Source of the DNA: Bacillus sp. 123MFChir2
GTDB taxonomy: Bacteria > Bacillota > Bacilli > Bacillales > Bacillaceae_G
Length of the DNA stretch: 41,079 nt
Reading direction: 5' to 3'
Assembly: GCF_000383235.1 (NCBI RefSeq)
Contig: NZ_KB910963.1
Location: 1-41,079 of the forward strand
Position 1 is the first letter of the stretch, and every line of letters starts with the position of its first letter. A program made the translations under genes and the position numbers. Below are positions 8,886 to 16,765 of the stretch, one piece after another. The notes beneath the pieces are model-generated. The model was not told the origin of the DNA. It worked only from the letters and a program-made list of their open reading frames with translations, and ran no database searches.

Positions 8886-9729
8886 AGTACACCCCTGTTT
8901 TAATTTTATTCCATGTGTGTTCACAGTGAGTTGGTAGAATTTCAATCTCAGGTGATATTTGCGATAAATGGTGTAACTTCTCAATATTCTTTCGGTAAGA
9001 TTTTGGATCGCTAGTTAAAAGGTTGGCAACCTTACTAGGAAATACAAGGTTTTTATAAGTTTTACTTAGCCACACTGCGTCTGCACAAAGAAAGACAATT
9101 TTATTACTATGTAAATGGACGAATAGACCAAATTGTCCAGTTGCATGTCCTGTTAAGTCAACAGCAAGTAAGGAGCCATCATCAAATACATCGTAGCCTT
9201 CTTCAAATTTTCCATATGTAGGGGGGAAGTTAAGGGATGGAGTTCGATCAATGAATGTCATCCTTTGCTCTAAATCAATCGGCAGTGTATCTTTTAGGCA
9301 CCCTTTTAATAGAGCTCCAAATTTACTTCTCTGTTTTATATCCTCATAAGCTTTGGCGAAGGTTAGTATTTTGGCTTTTGGAAAGTCGGGCAGACCAGCT
9401 GTATGATCGCCATGAAAATGAGAAAGAATAATATATTTAATTTCTTCTGGCTGAATACCATCAAGAAGCAGTTGCTGTTTAATAGATTGCTCTTCCGTAA
9501 AATGAACAGGGGTAAGTTTTGCATACACAGAGTAAGGGAATTTTTTTGTTGCTTCTTTAAAGTGTCCAGCATATCCAGTATCAAATAAAATATACCCTAA
9601 GATTGGATGCTGAAGTAATCCTACTGTAGCTGGAAAACGGATTTGTTTCCAACTGCCCTTGGAGTATGCAATTTTTTCTGGATGTGTGCAATAGCCTGTA
9701 TCATATAGCTTTAAAGATTTGATTTTCAT
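8878..9729 (-). CDS. Metallo-beta-lactamase-fold hydrolase
   Basis: A 283-aa protein with the dizinc motif HFHGDHTAG (HxHxDH, near residue 104), a later GHATGQFGLF histidine, an aspartate in FLCADAVW and a C-terminal LPTHCEH. This is the arrangement of the AHL-lactonase/glyoxalase-II type of MBL enzymes, which open lactones or cleave thioesters. In this operon a thioesterase, lactonase or cyclase step on the pathway intermediate is plausible. The start is the ATG overlapping the epimerase stop (ATGA) with GGTGG upstream; a start four codons earlier is less likely. Confidence 0.85.
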   Translation of the reverse strand: MKIKSLKLYDTGYCTHPEKIAYSKGSWKQIRFPATVGLLQHPILGYILFDTGYAGHFKEATKKFPYSVYAKLTPVHFTEEQSIKQQLLLDGIQPEEIKYIILSHFHGDHTAGLPDFPKAKILTFAKAYEDIKQRSKFGALLKGCLKDTLPIDLEQRMTFIDRTPSLNFPPTYGKFEEGYDVFDDGSLLAVDLTGHATGQFGLFVHLHSNKIVFLCADAVWLSKTYKNLVFPSKVANLLTSDPKSYRKNIEKLHHLSQISPEIEILPTHCEHTWNKIKTGVYYE

Positions 9730-10712
9730 TGTATTTTCCACCAGTCTACAAATTTTGTAATTCCTTCTTCTATACTGATCTTTGGAGCATATCCTAGTTC
9801 TTTTTTAGCTTTATCAATACTTAATGTCTGACTTTTTGAAAGGACACTAACAGTATATTTTGTGAGAATAGGTTCTTTTCCGAATAAAATAGTTTTTGAA
9901 ATTTCTTCTAGTATAGTAGCTAGTGTAAAAGCAGTTTTGTAGGAAATTTTTTTATATTGTATCTCCTTATCAAGGCGTTTCATTACATTTTCAATGACCT
10001 CATATAAATTTACACGTTCGTCATTTGTTATATTATATTTTTGTCCTAATGTATGTATTGGGGAATGCATACAAAGAAGTAAGGCATCTACAACATTCTC
10101 GACATATGTAATATCAACAAGAACATTTTCTGTACCAATTCTCGGTAGGGCACCTTTTTCGCATACTTTAATAAGACGTGGAAGAATAGCGTTATCTCCT
10201 GGACCGAATAAAGCGCGTGGGCGTATCGTGATAACTGGTAAACCATGAGTGAAAGCTTGATCAACAGCTTGTTCAGCGATGTACTTCGTTTTTGCATAAT
10301 GATTTACAAATGTATTAGGAAGTTTCGCGTTTTCTACTACATCTTGTCGTTCATCATAATAGAAATAAATACTTGGTGTTGATACATGGATAAGGCGTTT
10401 TATACCGGACTTTTGACTTCCCTCAATAATATGTTTTGTTCCTAACACATTCGCATTGTAAAAATCTTTATATTTGCCCCAAGGGGAAGAAAGGGCGCCG
10501 CTATGAAAGATATAATCTTTATCTTTACAAACTTGTAGAACACGATTCCTGTCTTCAAGAGGACAATGTACAAACTCAATTCCATTTTGTTCTAATAATT
10601 TCCCGATTGTTTTATTTCTCCCAATTGCCGTTACTTCATAGCCCATATTCATCAATCGAAAGGCGAGTTTTTGTCCTAGAAAGCCCGTTCCGCCAGTTAC
10701 TAGCATTTTCAT
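9726..10712 (-). CDS. NAD-dependent epimerase/dehydratase (extended SDR)
   Basis: A 328-aa extended short-chain dehydrogenase with the N-terminal NAD-binding motif VTGGTGFLGQKLA, the SGALSS region, and the catalytic YAKTK (YxxxK, about residue 138) preceded by the usual serine in VSTPSIYF. It resembles the 3-beta-hydroxysteroid dehydrogenase/OleD side of the family as much as sugar epimerases. Next to a condensing enzyme, reduction of a beta-keto acyl product is a reasonable role. The ATG overlaps the ATP-grasp stop (ATGA) with GGTGAA upstream. Confidence 0.85.
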   Translation of the reverse strand: MKMLVTGGTGFLGQKLAFRLMNMGYEVTAIGRNKTIGKLLEQNGIEFVHCPLEDRNRVLQVCKDKDYIFHSGALSSPWGKYKDFYNANVLGTKHIIEGSQKSGIKRLIHVSTPSIYFYYDERQDVVENAKLPNTFVNHYAKTKYIAEQAVDQAFTHGLPVITIRPRALFGPGDNAILPRLIKVCEKGALPRIGTENVLVDITYVENVVDALLLCMHSPIHTLGQKYNITNDERVNLYEVIENVMKRLDKEIQYKKISYKTAFTLATILEEISKTILFGKEPILTKYTVSVLSKSQTLSIDKAKKELGYAPKISIEEGITKFVDWWKIQ

Positions 10713-11872
10713 AAATTTTCACCATCCCATGATATGTCATATGTTGTTTGCTCTAAAATAGTCCGTTCATGTTTATAACTTTCACGCCATAATTTATACA
10801 TGCTAAAAAATTGATAAAAAAATGATTTCCTATCAGTGTGACTATAAATGATATCTGGATAGGAGCATAGAACTTTTAACCATCGCTTACGTTTTTGTTT
10901 ACTTTTTAAGTAGGGGAGGCCATATAAAAGCATTGCTAACCGAATTGCACACTCAGAATTTAGTTTTGGAATTAGTGTATTGTTTACTTTTGTATTAAAA
11001 AAAGCGGATAATATTTCCTCATCGAATAAATGTAATCCACTTGTGGTACGTGGATTACATTCAATTGGAATAGCCTCTCCATTCTCTGTAATGATAAAAT
11101 CAAAGGCAATTTGTCCAGAGAAATCTAGCTCTTTTACAATATGCCTAACAAACTGTTCAATTTTAGGATGATTAATATGTTTAAATGCAATGGTAGCGCC
11201 TAGGCCTGCCGTGAATTCCGTTTTATAGGTAGAGTGAGCTAACACTTTCCCAGATTGTGCGATACTGTAGGAGCAATGCTGTGTTCCCTGTATAAACTCT
11301 TGAATGATATAATCTGACTTGTCTACCATGATTTCTTTTATAACAGCCTCTTTTGTAATAAATTCCACTTTATCAGAAAAACGAGAGAAAATCGGCTTTA
11401 GCACAAAAGGAGTAGTGGCTGGTCTTTGGTGAATCATTGACCTTATGGCTTGTTCATTATTTATTCTATACGTTGCAGGAACTTGCCAACCTAAATCCGC
11501 CACTAATTGAATAAATTCCCACTTGTTATGGAGTAATGAAAGTTTGTTAAAATCATCTACTAATACATGACAAAATGGACTTAATTTTTCTTTATGTCTA
11601 GATATATAAAATATTTCTTCACAAGTAGGAATAAGTAAATCCACATTGTGGCGTTGAATAATTGATAGCAGCGCATGGATACTTTCATTTGTTTTCCACT
11701 TTGGAGAAGGAATTTCATAAAAGTAATCAGTACTTGTTGAAACTTTGCTTAATGGATAAGGAATACTATCTGCAATAATAACGGTATGTCCGGTGTTATT
11801 AAACAGTCTGCATAAATGTAAAGCCGCTGGTGCACGTGCCCCTGTAATTAATACTGTTTTCTTAGTACTCAA
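10709..11872 (-). CDS. ATP-grasp ligase (carbamoyl-phosphate-synthase-like)
   Basis: A 387-aa ATP-grasp protein: an N-terminal Rossmann-like lobe (VLITGARAPAALHL), a central domain with the ATP-binding lysine in PFVLKPIFSRFSDK, YIIQEFIQG, and the metal-binding AFDFIITENGEAIPIECNPRT (given here as FDFIITENGE...IECNPR). These enzymes join a carboxylate to an amine or thiol through an acyl phosphate. Start is TTG, 11 nt inside the upstream gene, with GGGGG ahead; no other start precedes the beta-strand. It probably ligates an amino acid or other amine in the pathway. Confidence 0.85.
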   Translation of the reverse strand: MSTKKTVLITGARAPAALHLCRLFNNTGHTVIIADSIPYPLSKVSTSTDYFYEIPSPKWKTNESIHALLSIIQRHNVDLLIPTCEEIFYISRHKEKLSPFCHVLVDDFNKLSLLHNKWEFIQLVADLGWQVPATYRINNEQAIRSMIHQRPATTPFVLKPIFSRFSDKVEFITKEAVIKEIMVDKSDYIIQEFIQGTQHCSYSIAQSGKVLAHSTYKTEFTAGLGATIAFKHINHPKIEQFVRHIVKELDFSGQIAFDFIITENGEAIPIECNPRTTSGLHLFDEEILSAFFNTKVNNTLIPKLNSECAIRLAMLLYGLPYLKSKQKRKRWLKVLCSYPDIIYSHTDRKSFFYQFFSMYKLWRESYKHERTILEQTTYDISWDGENL

Positions 11873-12851
11873 GAAGGATGCCCCCGATAGAAAGTCCTGC
11901 AGAAGTACCTAGCAATAATATTTTATCTCCGCGTTGCACTTTCTTTTGTTTAATCGCTTCGAAAAGGGCGACTGGAATAGATGCGGAAATCATATTACCG
12001 TAGTCTTCAAAAATGGTCATAAAGCGCTCTTCATCAACTCCTAATTTTTTACGAATCAGTCTCATAGCTGGTCCACTTGCTTGGTGAGGAACAATTAAAT
12101 CAATATCATCTAGGGAATAACCAGTATGCATAAGTAGTTTTTCGATAAAATTCAACATATATTTAGAAGATAGTTTAAAAATAGCTCTGCCATTCATATC
12201 GAACAGGAAGTCTTCTTTTCGCTCTTCGCTATATTCTCTAGGATGAATCATCGTTCCACCGCCACGAATTTCTGATAGATGCGCACCAGAGCTATATGTT
12301 TCCATATGGGAAGCTATAATGGAAGATGTATGATCGCTTTTTGTTATCACAACAGCTGCCGCACCGTCACCGAATAAAATGCTGCTTTCATTTTGTCCCC
12401 AATTTAATCCCACAGAAGAAATTTCAGAAGAAATGATAACAACATTTTTGTATCTCCCGCATTCAATTGCGTAAGAAATTGTATCAAGTGCTGTTATGAA
12501 ACTTAGGCATGTTGAGTTGATATCAAAACATGGAATACCAGAGTGCTGTAGTCCGAGCTGTTCTTGAATAAGTGATGCAGTAGAAGGGATTGCTTGTTGA
12601 ATCGTTCCGCTTCCGCAGATGATACAATCGATATCAGCCCATGTTAACTTAGCATCTTCTACAGCTTTTTTTGCAGCTTCAGCACCCATATAAGAAGATG
12701 TTTCACCATCAGCAAAGTATCGTGTTTTTACCCCGGATTTTTTTAATGTCCAGCCTTCTGGTACATCTAGCATGCGATCTATTTCAAAAGAATCTACTTT
12801 TCGTTTTGGAAAATATGTGCCAATTCCTTTTATTCTAATATATCTTTTCAT
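11862..12851 (-). CDS. KASIII-like beta-ketoacyl synthase (FabH family), first gene of operon
   Basis: A 329-aa thiolase-fold synthase. The catalytic triad is intact: cysteine in DINSTCLSF (about 115), histidine in VPHQASG (about 255) and asparagine in DYGNMISAS (about 289). The C-terminus has GTSAGLSIGGILL. Housekeeping FabH normally has a HQAN motif; here it is HQAS, and the gene sits in a six-gene operon rather than with fab genes, so a specialised condensation (secondary metabolite or Ole-type head-to-head condensation) is more likely. AGAGGCG precedes the ATG. Confidence 0.88.
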   Translation of the reverse strand: MKRYIRIKGIGTYFPKRKVDSFEIDRMLDVPEGWTLKKSGVKTRYFADGETSSYMGAEAAKKAVEDAKLTWADIDCIICGSGTIQQAIPSTASLIQEQLGLQHSGIPCFDINSTCLSFITALDTISYAIECGRYKNVVIISSEISSVGLNWGQNESSILFGDGAAAVVITKSDHTSSIIASHMETYSSGAHLSEIRGGGTMIHPREYSEERKEDFLFDMNGRAIFKLSSKYMLNFIEKLLMHTGYSLDDIDLIVPHQASGPAMRLIRKKLGVDEERFMTIFEDYGNMISASIPVALFEAIKQKKVQRGDKILLLGTSAGLSIGGILLEY

Positions 12852-12885
12852 TCTTTATCGCCTCTTAATCTTTTTGTAAATTTTA

Positions 12886-12898
12886 AAATTATATTATA
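12886..12898 (-). promoter_or_regulatory. Possible proximal -10 of the biosynthetic operon
   Basis: On the minus strand two overlapping TATAAT hexamers lie about 40 nt before the KASIII ATG, without a convincing -35. Confidence 0.25.
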
Positions 12899-12982
12899 TC
12901 TATATATTTTTACGAAGGGATGTGGGGAGTTTTTTGTGAAATTTGGGTACTCCCTTAGGGCCTTCTGGTAATGTTTCTCTGC

Positions 12983-13020
12983 AAAAAAGAGCAAGTTCTC
13001 AAGTAGAGAATTTGCTCTTT
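12983..13020. terminator. Terminator-like hairpin in the operon leader
   Basis: AAAAGAGCAA-GTTCTC pairs with GAGAAT-TTGCTCTTTT around AAGTA and has A/T runs on both sides, so it can terminate in either direction. It stands between two divergent transcription units, where no ordinary 3' end is expected. If the operon starts from the distal promoter near 13080, this would be an attenuator in its leader. Confidence 0.7.
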
Positions 13021-13079
13021 TTGCATGAGAGTTCTTCAAATATATAATCTAGAAAAAACTCTTATATCAGTCTAATTAT

Positions 13080-13107
13080 ATTATAACAATTATATGAAAA
13101 TGTTTAA
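13080..13107 (-). promoter_or_regulatory. Possible distal sigma-A promoter of the biosynthetic operon
   Basis: On the minus strand TTAAAC, a 16-nt spacer and TATAAT are seen, about 225 nt upstream of the KASIII start. The -35 is weak. Confidence 0.35.
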
Positions 13108-13140
13108 TAGTATTTTTTCATAAATTAAAGTAAATATGTG

Positions 13141-13347
13141 CAATGATAGAATAGAAAACGAAGTACGAGCTTAGGTGAGATGATATTTTACTGGCCAGCG
13201 AATATAAACACATGGAATGAACTCGTAAAAACTCATACAAACTTTGATTTGATAAATTAGGGTTTTTCGCTTTGTTTGTTCTTGGGCTATCGTCACATGC
13301 CCATCGAGTTAAAATCTCATACCACCCCCAGAGAGAAACCTTTCGGA
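13141..13347 (+). other. Structured non-coding stretch upstream of gabT, unexplained
   Basis: No coding frame is convincing. ACGAGCTT (13164-13171) can pair with AACTCGT (13220-13226), and TGGGC pairs with GCCCA (13284-13288 and 13299-13303). A -10-like TAGAAT at about 13147 precedes it and a strong terminator follows. It may be a small RNA, the enhancer region for the sigma-54 activator, or the relic of a mobile element end. Confidence 0.4.
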
Positions 13348-13392
13348 TAAGTCATTAAAGACTTGTAACAAGTCTTTAATGACTTGTTTTTT
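13348..13392 (+). terminator. Strong terminator upstream of the gabT promoter
   Basis: AAGTCATTAAAGACTTG pairs perfectly with CAAGTCTTTAATGACTT around TAA and is followed by seven T. There is no annotated gene in front of it on this strand, which implies a non-coding transcript or insulation of the sigma-54 promoter. Confidence 0.85.
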
Positions 13393-13437
13393 TATGTCGA
13401 AACGTCTGGAAACATGAGGGATCGTGCATTTATAAGT

Positions 13438-13452
13438 TGGCACACATTTTGC
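13438..13452 (+). promoter_or_regulatory. Sigma-54 (-24/-12) promoter of gabT
   Basis: TGGCAC, five bases, TTGC: an exact match to the sigma-54 consensus, 40 nt before the gabT ATG. It fits the activator with a sigma-54 interaction domain encoded two genes downstream. Confidence 0.88.
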
Positions 13453-13491
13453 ATTATAAAAGGCAAATGACTAAAAGAGGTGGAGAATATC

Positions 13492-14853
13492 ATGAAAACA
13501 AATTTTGCGAAAGTTAATGAAAATATTCCGGGTTCAAAGGCAGCTTCTTTATTTGAACGCCGTCAAAATATTGTACCAAGAGGAGTAAGTAATGGAATTC
13601 AAACATTTGTACAATCGGCTCAAGGAGCGCTTGTGACAGATGTAGATGGAAATCAGTTTATCGACTTTGCGGGGGCAATCGGTACAATTAACGTCGGACA
13701 TTGTCATCCGGCCGTTACGGAAGCTCTTCATAAGCAAATCGATCAATATATTCATACAGGTTTTAACGTAATGATGTATGAGTCGTATATAGAATTGGCA
13801 GAAAAGCTAGCTACGCTTGCACCAGGTAATTTTGATAAGCAAGTTTTATTTTTAAATAGTGGAGCGGAAGCGGTTGAAAATGCAGTGAAAATTGCTCGTA
13901 AGTATACGAAACGAACAGGGATTATTGCCTTTACAAAAGGGTTTCACGGCCGCACATTAATGACGATGACAATGACAAGTAAAGTAAAGCCATATAAAAA
14001 CGGATTTGGTCCATTTGCACCAGAAGTGTATAAAGCACCGTTTCCTTATGAATATCGCCGACCAGATGGATTAACAGAAGAGCAATATGAAGATTTCATT
14101 ATTGAAGAGTTTAAAAATTTCTTAATCACAGAAGTTGCACCAGAAAGTATTGCTGCTGTTGTGATGGAGCCAGTACAAGGAGAAGGCGGCTTTATTGTTC
14201 CGGGTAAAAAGTTTGTGAAAGAAGTACACCGTTTATGTGCTGAACATGGCATTTTGTTCGTTGCTGACGAAATTCAAACAGGATTTGGCCGTACAGGGAA
14301 ATATTTTGCGATTGACCATTACGATGTTGTACCAGATTTAATTACGGTATCGAAATCGCTAGGGGCAGGCGTGCCAATTAGCGGTGTAATTGGCCGAAAA
14401 GAAGTAATGAATGAGGCTGCGCCGGGTGAATTAGGCGGAACGTATGCTGGAAGCCCATTAGGATGCAGCGCTGCATTAGCTGTTCTTGATGTAATGGAGA
14501 AAGAAAATTTAAATGAAAGAGCTGTGCATATTGGAAAAGTAGTGATGGATCGTTTTCATCAAATGGCTGGAAAATGTGAATGCATTGGTGATGTTCGCGG
14601 ATTAGGAGCGATGTGTGCCTTTGAATTAGTGAAAGATAAAATGACGAAAGAACCGAATAAGGAACTAGCTGGTAAGCTTATTGCAGAAACAAATAAGAGA
14701 GGCTTGTTGCTATTAACGGCAGGTACGTACGGAAATGTCGTGCGTGTTTTAATGCCGCTTGTAATTACGGATGAGCAGCTTGAAGAAGGGCTTATGATTC
14801 TAGAAGAGTCGCTGCAATCTTGTTATGGAAAAGTAGATAAAGCGCACGTGTAA
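13492..14853 (+). CDS. gabT: 4-aminobutyrate aminotransferase
   Basis: About 453 aa, class-III PLP aminotransferase that converts GABA and 2-oxoglutarate to succinate semialdehyde and glutamate. Visible are NVGHCHPAV, NSGAEAVENAVKIAR, FHGRT, the PLP-pocket aspartate in VADEIQTGFGRTG and the Schiff-base lysine in TVSKSLGAGVPISG. ATG with AGAGGTGG upstream is preferred to an in-frame GTG four codons earlier. It is driven by a sigma-54 promoter and followed by gabR and gabD, so GABA catabolism is the assigned role. Confidence 0.95.
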   Translation: MKTNFAKVNENIPGSKAASLFERRQNIVPRGVSNGIQTFVQSAQGALVTDVDGNQFIDFAGAIGTINVGHCHPAVTEALHKQIDQYIHTGFNVMMYESYIELAEKLATLAPGNFDKQVLFLNSGAEAVENAVKIARKYTKRTGIIAFTKGFHGRTLMTMTMTSKVKPYKNGFGPFAPEVYKAPFPYEYRRPDGLTEEQYEDFIIEEFKNFLITEVAPESIAAVVMEPVQGEGGFIVPGKKFVKEVHRLCAEHGILFVADEIQTGFGRTGKYFAIDHYDVVPDLITVSKSLGAGVPISGVIGRKEVMNEAAPGELGGTYAGSPLGCSAALAVLDVMEKENLNERAVHIGKVVMDRFHQMAGKCECIGDVRGLGAMCAFELVKDKMTKEPNKELAGKLIAETNKRGLLLLTAGTYGNVVRVLMPLVITDEQLEEGLMILEESLQSCYGKVDKAHV

Positions 14854-14854
14854 G

Positions 14855-15011
14855 ATATAAAAACTCTCTTTTTTTAGATGGACGAGAGCAGCTGGCCGTG
14901 CGTAGAGGCGGTCAAGGCCCTTTTCTGCCACATGCTAAGTTTAAAACAAAAGGAGAAAGTGAGAGCGGGTCTTGTTGTGTTCTACGTGGCCGTTATTTGT
15001 GTATTGAAAAA
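14855..15011 (+). repeat. R1 repeat copy c (bcr1-like)
   Basis: ATAAAAACTCTC, GAGAGCAGCTGGCCGTGCG, GGCGGTC, GGCCCTTTTCTGCCACATG, TTTAAAACAAAAGG and a TTGTTGTGTTCTACGTGGCCG tail follow in the normal R1 order. It starts two bases after the gabT stop. Confidence 0.8.
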
Positions 15012-15012
15012 A

Positions 15013-15067
15013 AGGCATAAAACCCTCTTTTCTTTTTAAGAGCATCTAGCCGTGCTTGAAGCTGTAT
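15013..15067 (+). repeat. Partial R1 repeat (head only)
   Basis: GGCATAAAACCCTC, a T-run, GAGCATCTAGCCGTGC and GAAGC repeat the first third of R1; the rest is missing. It lies directly behind copy c. Confidence 0.6.
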
Positions 15068-15244
15068 TAAATCTATATTTTAAAAACTTGTTTGCCACTG
15101 TTTCCAGGCTCCCTGTTATATAATGATAAGATAGCATTATATAAATTGGACGTGTTTGAATATCATATATTTTCTAAGAGAAACTCTGTGATATTTCAGG
15201 GTTATGAAACTTTTAAACTATTTAAACCTCAGGGAGTGACTGGG

Positions 15245-16621
15245 ATGGTGGCGGAAAAGGAACGAGCGTTTATGGATTTGAAAGATGTATTTGAATACGC
15301 TTTTGATGAAATTTTTGTAACAGATGAGAAAGGGATTGTCGTTCGTGTAAATAGCATGTGTGAAAGGCATTACCAGTTACCCGCTGAACAATTAGTTGGT
15401 AAGAGTGTAAAAGAGCTGCAAAAGGACGGGATTTTTTATCCGTCGGCAACTCTTGAAGTGATTGAAAAAAAGAAGCCGATTGAACTTGTACAAACGACAA
15501 AATCGGGAGAGTACTTACATGTTCGAACGCGGCCAGTTTTTGATGGCCAAGGCAATTTACGGAGGGTCATTAGCTACTCGCGTGATTTAACAGAGCTCTA
15601 TCAACTGCGTCAACAGGTAGAGACAATGACTGATCAATTAAAAACGTATAAAAAAGAATTACGAGAAACATATGAGCATGAAGGACTCATTTTTAAAAGT
15701 GCAGCGATGGAGAGAATCGTTGGAACAATAAAAAAGGTATCTGTAGTCGATAGTACAGTTCTTGTTTTAGGAGAGACCGGAGTCGGGAAAAGCCGACTAG
15801 TACGCCATTTACATGAACTGAGCCATCGGAAAAATGAAATGTTTTATGAAATCAATTGTGCCGCTTTGCCAACGAATTTAATTGAATCTGAACTGTTTGG
15901 ATATGCAGGCGGTTCTTTTACAGGTGCGCATCGCGAAGGGAAAAAAGGGATTTTAGAACTGGCTCATAAAGGAACGCTCTTTTTAGATGAAATTGGCGAA
16001 ATGCCTCTTGAAATTCAAGCGAAGCTTTTACAAGTTTTACAGGAAAAAACGTTTCGTGCAGTAGGAGGCAGAGAATTAAAAAAAGTAGACGTTCGCATTG
16101 TAGCTGCAACAAATAGAAATTTGCAAGAGATGGTGAAACAGGGAACGTTTCGAAAGGATTTATATTATCGTCTTAACGTTATCCCCATTCATATTCCTCC
16201 TTTACGTGAGAGGCAGGAAGACATTTTACCGCTCGTTTCGTATTACTTACACCATTTTAATGAGAAGTATGCACGCAGTGTGAGGTTATCCCCGCATGTG
16301 TTGCATGCATTTTTAGAATATCCGTGGGAAGGAAACAACCGCGAAATAGAAAATGTAATGGAACGTGTTGTCATTACTACAGATGAGCTTGTTACAATGG
16401 ACGATTTACCGTTATCTATGCAAAAGTCGACGATTGAGCAATCGGGGAAAAGTTTGTATGAAATGTTAGAAGAAGTAGAGCGTAGTCTTATTTTAAAGGC
16501 GTATAAAGTACATGGATCAAGCTATAAGGTAGCGGAAGCGCTAAAGATTAGTCAGTCGGCGGCAACGCGGAAAATTAAAAAGTTTATTGAAGAGGAAGAA
16601 ATATCGGTAAATACGAATTGA
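15245..16621 (+). CDS. gabR: Sigma-54-dependent activator of GABA catabolism
   Basis: About 458 aa from the ATG following GGGAG; a longer upstream frame has no support. Domains in order: PAS (about 10-120, DEIFVTDEKGIVVRVN), AAA+ sigma-54 interaction domain with Walker A GETGVGKS, GSFTGA loop, Walker B GTLFLDEIGEMP and the R-finger region, and a C-terminal Fis-like helix-turn-helix (SYKVAEALKISQSAATRKI). It should sense a GABA-related signal and activate the -24/-12 promoter of gabT. The contact loop is GSFTGA rather than the common GAFTGA. The symbol follows the B. thuringiensis gab literature from memory. Confidence 0.88.
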   Translation: MVAEKERAFMDLKDVFEYAFDEIFVTDEKGIVVRVNSMCERHYQLPAEQLVGKSVKELQKDGIFYPSATLEVIEKKKPIELVQTTKSGEYLHVRTRPVFDGQGNLRRVISYSRDLTELYQLRQQVETMTDQLKTYKKELRETYEHEGLIFKSAAMERIVGTIKKVSVVDSTVLVLGETGVGKSRLVRHLHELSHRKNEMFYEINCAALPTNLIESELFGYAGGSFTGAHREGKKGILELAHKGTLFLDEIGEMPLEIQAKLLQVLQEKTFRAVGGRELKKVDVRIVAATNRNLQEMVKQGTFRKDLYYRLNVIPIHIPPLRERQEDILPLVSYYLHHFNEKYARSVRLSPHVLHAFLEYPWEGNNREIENVMERVVITTDELVTMDDLPLSMQKSTIEQSGKSLYEMLEEVERSLILKAYKVHGSSYKVAEALKISQSAATRKIKKFIEEEEISVNTN

Positions 16622-16629
16622 GAAAATCC

Positions 16630-16703
16630 AACATAAAAAAACCTTTCTTTTTTGGGAGGGGTGAGAGCGGGTCCTGTTGTGTTTTGCGAGGCCTGTGAGC
16701 ATC
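16630..16703 (+). repeat. R1 repeat copy d with internal deletion
   Basis: The head (ACATAAAAAAACC, T-run, GGGAGGGG) is joined directly to the tail (GTGAGAGCGGGTCCTGTTGTGTTTTGCG), skipping the central GGCCGTG-GCGGTC-GCCAC blocks. The tail is closest to copy c. Confidence 0.6.
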
Positions 16704-16765
16704 TCGTTTTTTATGTTACTTAAAAAGGTATATCATAATAGTAAATATAAAGGAGGACGAATAAA

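Noticed and set aside
12848-13039. A 63-codon minus-strand frame that ends overlapping the KASIII start (ATGA)
   Set aside because: It begins with TTG without a ribosome site and runs through the terminator-like hairpin and A+T-rich leader; composition is not protein-like.
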